Assembly (NCBI GenBank): GCA_015499985.1
Contig: JAAAUF010001073.1
Span: 1 to 12,086 of the forward strand
Source: Haplosporangium gracile
Lineage: Eukaryota; Mortierellomycota; Mortierellomycetes; Mortierellales; Mortierellaceae
Reading direction: 5' to 3'
DNA: 12,086 bases
In this document: positions 7,840 to 12,086 of the stretch, piece after piece
How the letters are laid out: every line of letters starts with the position of its first letter
Position numbering within the stretch: the first letter of the stretch is position 1
The notes under the pieces: model-generated
Database searches by the model: none
Seen by the model: the letters and a program-made list of their open reading frames with translations, nothing else
What the model was told of the DNA's origin: nothing
Translations under genes and position numbers: made by a program

Positions 7840-8098
7840 GTAAGGAACGAAGTGAGTTTTGTTCTGGGAGGACTGACTTGGCTTGGCCATCATCATCATC
7901 TTTTTTTTTGTGTGTGTTCTTCATCTAGTTGACTGGCTTTCATCTTACTCTTTTTTTAGTTCTCCTTCTTTACCCCTTTCTTCTTTTTTCTTTCTTCCCT
8001 TTTCTTCCAGCTCTCATCCTTCTTTCCCTTTCTCCCTCGCTCTTCCTCATTCTCCCTTCTTCTTCCTCCTCTCCTCCCTTCCATTTAATCCATTACAG
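7840..8098 (+). other. Possible 5'-UTR intron of the desaturase gene
   Basis: A donor-like GTAAGG at 7840 and an acceptor TTACAG ending at 8098, behind a long pyrimidine tract, would define a 259 bp intron ending 17 nt before the desaturase ATG. The sequence looks right at both ends, but only transcript data can tell it from a plain C/T-rich promoter. Confidence 0.35.
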
Positions 8099-8115
8099 AC
8101 AAAGAAGGAAGAAAG

Positions 8116-9778
8116 ATGTCGAACCCATCACCAACTGTTAACCAGCGGGAGCAGTACCAGGACCAGTTGCCAAAGGACCCTAAGGCCCTCGACAACCGTT
8201 TTCCCTTGTACCTCGGAGACTGGAAAAAGTCTGACCCCCGCATCGATGATGACCTCGCTATGGATAACATGGATGAGCCTCACATGAAGCGCAAGCTCGC
8301 TATCCTCAAGAAGCACCCCGAAATCGAAAAGCTCTATGGCCACGACTCCAGGACCTCGCTCGTCACCATCGCTGCCGCTGCTGCCCAGGTCTACTTTGCC
8401 TACCTCTTTGGCCGTGTCTGGACCAATACCTTCTGGGGCTTTGTTGTCTTTGCCTACGTCGTCGGAGGATCCATCACTGCCCTCTACGGTGTCCTGATTC
8501 ACGAGGCCACCCACAACCATGCCGCCCCCACCGTCTTCCTCAACAAGCTCGTCGGATTGACTGCCAACATTGGTATCCCCGTTCCCATTTATGCCTCCTT
8601 CCGTCGCTACCATCTCGAGCACCACACTTACCAGGGTGTCACCGGCATGGACCCTGATCTTCCCCTGGAGTGGGAGAAGAAGATGATTCGTGGTAACGCT
8701 GCCTTGAAGTTGCTTTGGCTCTTCATCTACCCCGTCATGTACGTCGTCCGTGGTGCTGCCATGAAGAAGACCCCCTCGACCTGGGAGGTTTACAACATCA
8801 TCTTTACTATCACCACCGATGTCTTTGTCGCACATTTTTGCGGTCTCCGTGGCCTCTTGTACCTCTTTGTCTCGCTCTGGTTCGGATATGGTCTCCACCC
8901 CGGCGCAGCCCACTTCATCCAGGAGCACTACACCTTTGACGATGGCCAGGAGACCTACTCGTACTACGGTATCCTCAACAAGCCCTACATGAACATCGGT
9001 CTCCACATGGAGCACCACGACTGTAAGTTATTGGCTGTATCGATTGCGCAATGCAGGATGGGTCCTAGTAATGGGCTGTTGTTGTTGTTCTTGTTGTTTG
9101 TTCTCCTTTTTTTTGTTGTCTTATCTGATGCTATCGGGTGTTTGTGTTTTGTTTTTGTCGCGCTTGCTTGCTTGTCCTTTTTTTTTTTTTTTATTTCTCC
9201 CAATCTGGGAACTCTACAGTGGTTTCGTTCTTTGTGTACTTCGGCAGGACAGAATGTGTTGAAAATTTATAACTGTATCCATGCTGCCACTCACACCAAT
9301 CCCACTCCCAGGAACAAATATTGGACATGCGACAAAAAAACATCTGAGAGCCAACACAACAACATCCATCCCAGTCGCACAACCCGCAACCCGAGAAACA
9401 AAAAAAAGTTTTCCGCCTATTTTAATCCCGTTAAACTTAAATTGTGGCCAGACTCAGCAAGTATGCAATGAACACCTCCACTAACTTTTCTCTTTCCTTT
9501 TAAATTGGCAACTTATAGTCACCAAGGTCGCTTGGTCGCGCCTTCCTGAGGTCCGCGCCATGGCTCCCGAGTTCTACGACTCAATGGCCTACCACACCTC
9601 GTGGTTGCTCGTTCACTGGAAGTTCATCACCGAACCCGGCTATGGCCCCCAGTCCCGTCTCAGACGTACGATGGAGGACCACAAGACTGCCCGTAAGCAG
9701 GTCGGCAAGCTCCGTCGTGCTGATGAGCACGCCTACGAGGAGATGGCTCTTGACGCCCAGAAGTTGAAGGATAACTAA
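8116..9778 (+). CDS. DES1: Sphingolipid (dihydroceramide) delta-4 desaturase, 2 exons
   Basis: The exons are join(8116..9022, 9519..9778), 388 residues. The enzyme introduces the 4,5-trans double bond into the sphinganine chain of dihydroceramide at the ER, using O2 and electrons from cytochrome b5; in fungi this feeds glucosylceramide synthesis. The N-terminal DES family block is visible (MDEPHMKRKLAILKKHPEIE from residue 52). Three di-iron histidine boxes follow: HEATH (129-133), HLEHH (166-170) and HMEHHD (297-302). GLHPGAAHF, EHYTF and ETYSYYGILN match animal DEGS1 closely, as does the C-terminal stretch from HHDF through PEFYDSM to SRLRR. Hydrophobic stretches near 77-125, 195-211 and 225-260 fit a multi-spanning membrane protein. 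It is somewhat longer than animal DEGS1 (about 323), with extensions at both ends. The ATG has A at -3 (gaaagATG). Codons are strongly C-ending, unlike the neighbouring JmjC gene, suggesting high expression. C4-hydroxylase activity, seen in some relatives, cannot be excluded. Confidence 0.95.
9023..9518 (+). other. Intron of the desaturase gene (496 bp)
   Basis: The donor GACT|GTAAGT at 9023, branch-like CTAAC at 9481 followed by a pyrimidine tract, and acceptor ACTTATAG ending at 9518 define a phase 1 intron. Splicing yields HHD-F-TKVAW, which matches the HHDF of DEGS proteins. It is two to five times longer than the other introns here and contains T-rich and TTG-repeat sequence. No nested gene is visible. 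Confidence 0.93.
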
Positions 9779-12086
9779 GAGAAGAAAAGACTTTACATGG
9801 ACAACATACACCTGGACTTTCGGGATATTTTCTTTCAGTTGGTCAATTGGAGGACTTTGGACATGACCGGAAATGGAATACCGGATAAGGATGCAGGAAG
9901 GATGGGCACTGAGACATACAACCGGACTTTTTTTTCCCAGGCCGGAGGTGGATGTGGACGTGGAGGTGGAGGAAAAGGGCGCGCATACCATCCAACTTAT
10001 TTTGTTTTAGAAACATAGAGCCCTTGCCCTTCATCGTTTGCATCACTTTTTCGGCGCCCATTTTTTTTTTGTTCCTTATCTTTTTCTTTGACCATTGATT
10101 TTTTCTTGCCATGGCTAGTCTTCTTGCATCATACACACCAACATTCTCACTAGTTTCTTCTTTCTTTGTTTTTCTCGTTACTTCTCTTTTTTTTTTTGTC
10201 ACTTTATTGCTACTCGTACATATTTTCCTCTCATTAATACATTTTTCGTTTTTTCACGCACCATGTAAAACAACAAAATTGCCCTGGCTTGGAAGTACAA
10301 GAAGGATTTGAAACCAATTTCCAAAGTGGTGTTCTTCTTTCTGTGCACCTGTGCGACCCTCCGACACGTGGAGAAGAAGGATAGAGGGGAGAGAGCACCA
10401 AAAAAAAAAAGTGGGATGGTGAGAGGGAAAGAGAGCGGGAGGACGGATATGCCATAGATGGGAACTGTGGATGCGCGATCGCATTGTACTTTGTTTCCAT
10501 TTTGCTTTATTTGGACGTGGGCTTGCTGGCGATGAGGGTGTGGCAGATTTTTGCGATACGCCCTGTCTAGTTTGTTTGTGTTCATATGAAGAAAAAAAAC
10601 AAGCGGATGAGGGACAACGAGGATACGAGGATATGAGTTTGCACGTCCTACTCGTTTTTTACCTAATAAGAAAGTGGCGAGTATAGAAGTAGTGCGACCA
10701 AGAAAGAGAAAGAGGGCTCTTTGAAAACCAAAAAAAAAAAAAAAAAAACGAGATCGCAATAAAATTCGACGCGGGTCATCATCACTGCTGTTTGATTTTT
10801 TTGTATGCATTTTTGTTGATGCGCGACATGGTGGATGAGGAATGAATTTGGGTTGCCATTAAGTGTGCAATTGAGGGGTTTGCTTGATTGTGTGTAGGAG
10901 AGGATACGCGGATGCAGGGCGCATTGTCTGTGTAATTAGGCGCAGGATTGATTGGAGTGCATGCTTGTCAATTTTAGTTACTTGAGAACGTATATTTTTT
11001 GTTTTGCTATTTTTTTCTTCGTCCGTGCAACAGGCGGGAGGATATGTAAAAATGGCGGATGGCGGTAGTGACACTGGTCTCCTCTCTCCTTTCTTTTTTA
11101 ATTTTTTTTTATCGAGGATATGAAAAAGAAATCTTAATGGACAACTGAACCTGTCCGGGCTAAAGAAAATGATCTATGTACCGATTGAAGTAAACAGAAC
11201 ACACGATCGATCCTTCAACTTTGTTTCCATTTCTGCATGTGTTTCTTTCCATGCGCTTTTCTTGATGATCGTTTCTTCCTTTGCACACTCCAGCAACTAC
11301 TACGATAGTGGGTTGCGTGGTATTGATGCCCGCTTTTTTCACGTCTTTTGTGTTGTTGCTTTTTTTTTTTTTGCTTGCATTCAAGTGCCTCCGATATATA
11401 TCCAGAAAGACTCGTCGCCTGCTGTATTTAGCTTCTCATAGTTCTCAGATAATAGAGTTGTTCTTTGACTAATACGAACTTGTTTGATACCGTATTAGAT
11501 TTGACCATGTGTGGGATACATGTCGGCTGTCGTGTTTTCTCGCTACAGTATGTAGTTGTTGTTTTTTTTTCAATTTTGAATGAATTTTTCTGTTGCTGCT
11601 GTCGTTGTTATTTTTCTTCCTTTCTGGCAACATAACAATACGAATGAATATATGCTGCCAAGTGCTTCGCCTCTCTATATTTTCCGCCTTCACTTTCGTT
11701 TCTTTTCAAATGGTAATTCTTGATACTGCGTGTACCTTTCATATCCTGGGACAAAAAAAAATAGGACGATATGCTAACCGGGTGAGATCTGGTCCTCCGT
11801 GTTTGTAACCGAAAAATGTGAAGGCTTTTGTTGATAGGCGATGTAGATGAATGTACGGTGGTGTAGATATGCCTTTCCGCCTTCAATTGTGGAGGTTTAC
11901 TTTTCAGATTTTTATTAGTCTGGGCGCTTTCGACAGTGGAATGAGCATTGGATAGCATACTTGATAACTCCGGCCTCTGAGAATAACCATTAATTGGCTG
12001 TTTTTGTCGCTTGTGGAGCGCAGTATTATTAAAAATGAAAACACTAGAAGCTGAAGAATATTTCATCTTGTGGGAGGTCGTTAACC
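9779..12086. other. 2.3 kb A/T-rich stretch without a recognisable gene
   Basis: The first few hundred bases are presumably the desaturase 3' UTR; they include a purine-rich GGA/GGT run near 9941-9975. Beyond that come many T or A homopolymers (for example 10060-10260 and the A run near 10730-10748), an AATAAA at 10758-10763, and a short inverted repeat at 11469-11498. Open frames exist on both strands, the longest on the minus strand at 10199-10810 and 11608-12066, but they are low-complexity or compositionally random and match no family I know. No tRNA, rRNA or transposon signature was seen. Confidence 0.6.
11469..11498. repeat. Inverted repeat CTAATACG / CGTATTAG
   Basis: Perfect 8 bp arms at 11469-11476 and 11491-11498 flank a 14 nt spacer, able to form a small hairpin. 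No gene adjoins it, and an 8 bp match may be chance. Confidence 0.5.

Larger units (their letters stand above)
7471..8115. promoter_or_regulatory. Intergenic: 3' flank of JmjC gene and promoter/leader of desaturase gene
   Basis: These 645 bp separate two genes on the same strand. The left part has overlapping short palindromes, an A20 tract and an AATAAA; the middle has (TGCC)11; the right part (about 7915-8095) is strongly pyrimidine-rich, as is common just upstream of highly expressed fungal genes, and ends in a possible 3' splice site. The only sizeable open frame (7643-7843) is built largely on the TGCC repeat and is not credible as a protein. Confidence 0.6.

Noticed and set aside
7643..7843. 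66-codon frame with LPAC repeats upstream of the desaturase
   Set aside because: The repeat comes from the TGCC microsatellite read in triplets; no other coding evidence. An upstream ORF effect cannot be ruled out.
8128..9018. 296-codon minus-strand frame opposite the desaturase
   Set aside because: A shadow produced by the strong C-ending codon bias of the desaturase; no family resemblance.
10199..10810. 203-codon minus-strand open frame
   Set aside because: Its protein is dominated by Phe/Leu/Ser runs from A/T homopolymers and is not like the codon use of the real genes here.
11608..12066. 152-codon minus-strand open frame at the right edge
   Set aside because: No recognisable domain, A/T-rich unbiased codons and a random-looking composition. 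It could be a terminal exon of a gene beyond the edge, since the frame is open to the edge, but nothing supports it.

Overview
The window is fungal nuclear DNA. It has spliceosomal introns with GTATGT/GTAAGT/GTACAT donors and CTAAC- or CTGAC-like branch sites, a Zn(II)2Cys6 regulator (a fungus-specific class), many A/T homopolymers and microsatellites, and a sphingolipid desaturase gene with strongly C-ending codons. The overall look fits an early-diverging filamentous fungus such as Mortierellomycota/Mucoromycota. That placement is inference from style, not from a marker gene.

Layout, left to right. (1) On the minus strand, positions 1-2447 hold a Zn2Cys6 transcription factor in three exons, running off the left edge inside a polyglutamine tract. 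(2) Positions 2448-3051 are a roughly 600 bp shared divergent promoter with a 14 bp perfect palindrome. (3) On the plus strand, 3052-7470 is a four-exon gene of about 1316 codons. It joins an atypical TALE-like homeodomain, a Ser/Thr-rich repetitive linker, a KDM3-type cysteine-rich zinc finger and a KDM3-type JmjC domain. The JmjC fold signatures are well preserved, but the positions that should hold the Fe(II) ligands read Ser, Glu and Arg, and the homeodomain position-51 Asn reads Arg. (4) Positions 7471-8115 are intergenic and leader sequence with an A20 tract, a (TGCC)11 microsatellite and a possible 5'-UTR intron. (5) On the plus strand, 8116-9778 is a two-exon sphingolipid (dihydroceramide) delta-4 desaturase with all three histidine boxes. 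(6) Positions 9779-12086 are about 2.3 kb of A/T-rich sequence in which I see no convincing gene.

The first two genes both look like nuclear regulators of transcription or chromatin and are transcribed away from each other from one promoter, so co-regulation is possible. The desaturase is a housekeeping membrane-lipid enzyme with no evident functional link to them. The observation most worth following is the homeodomain/KDM3 fusion with an apparently dead demethylase centre: it would be a chromatin-binding pseudo-enzyme if the reading is right.
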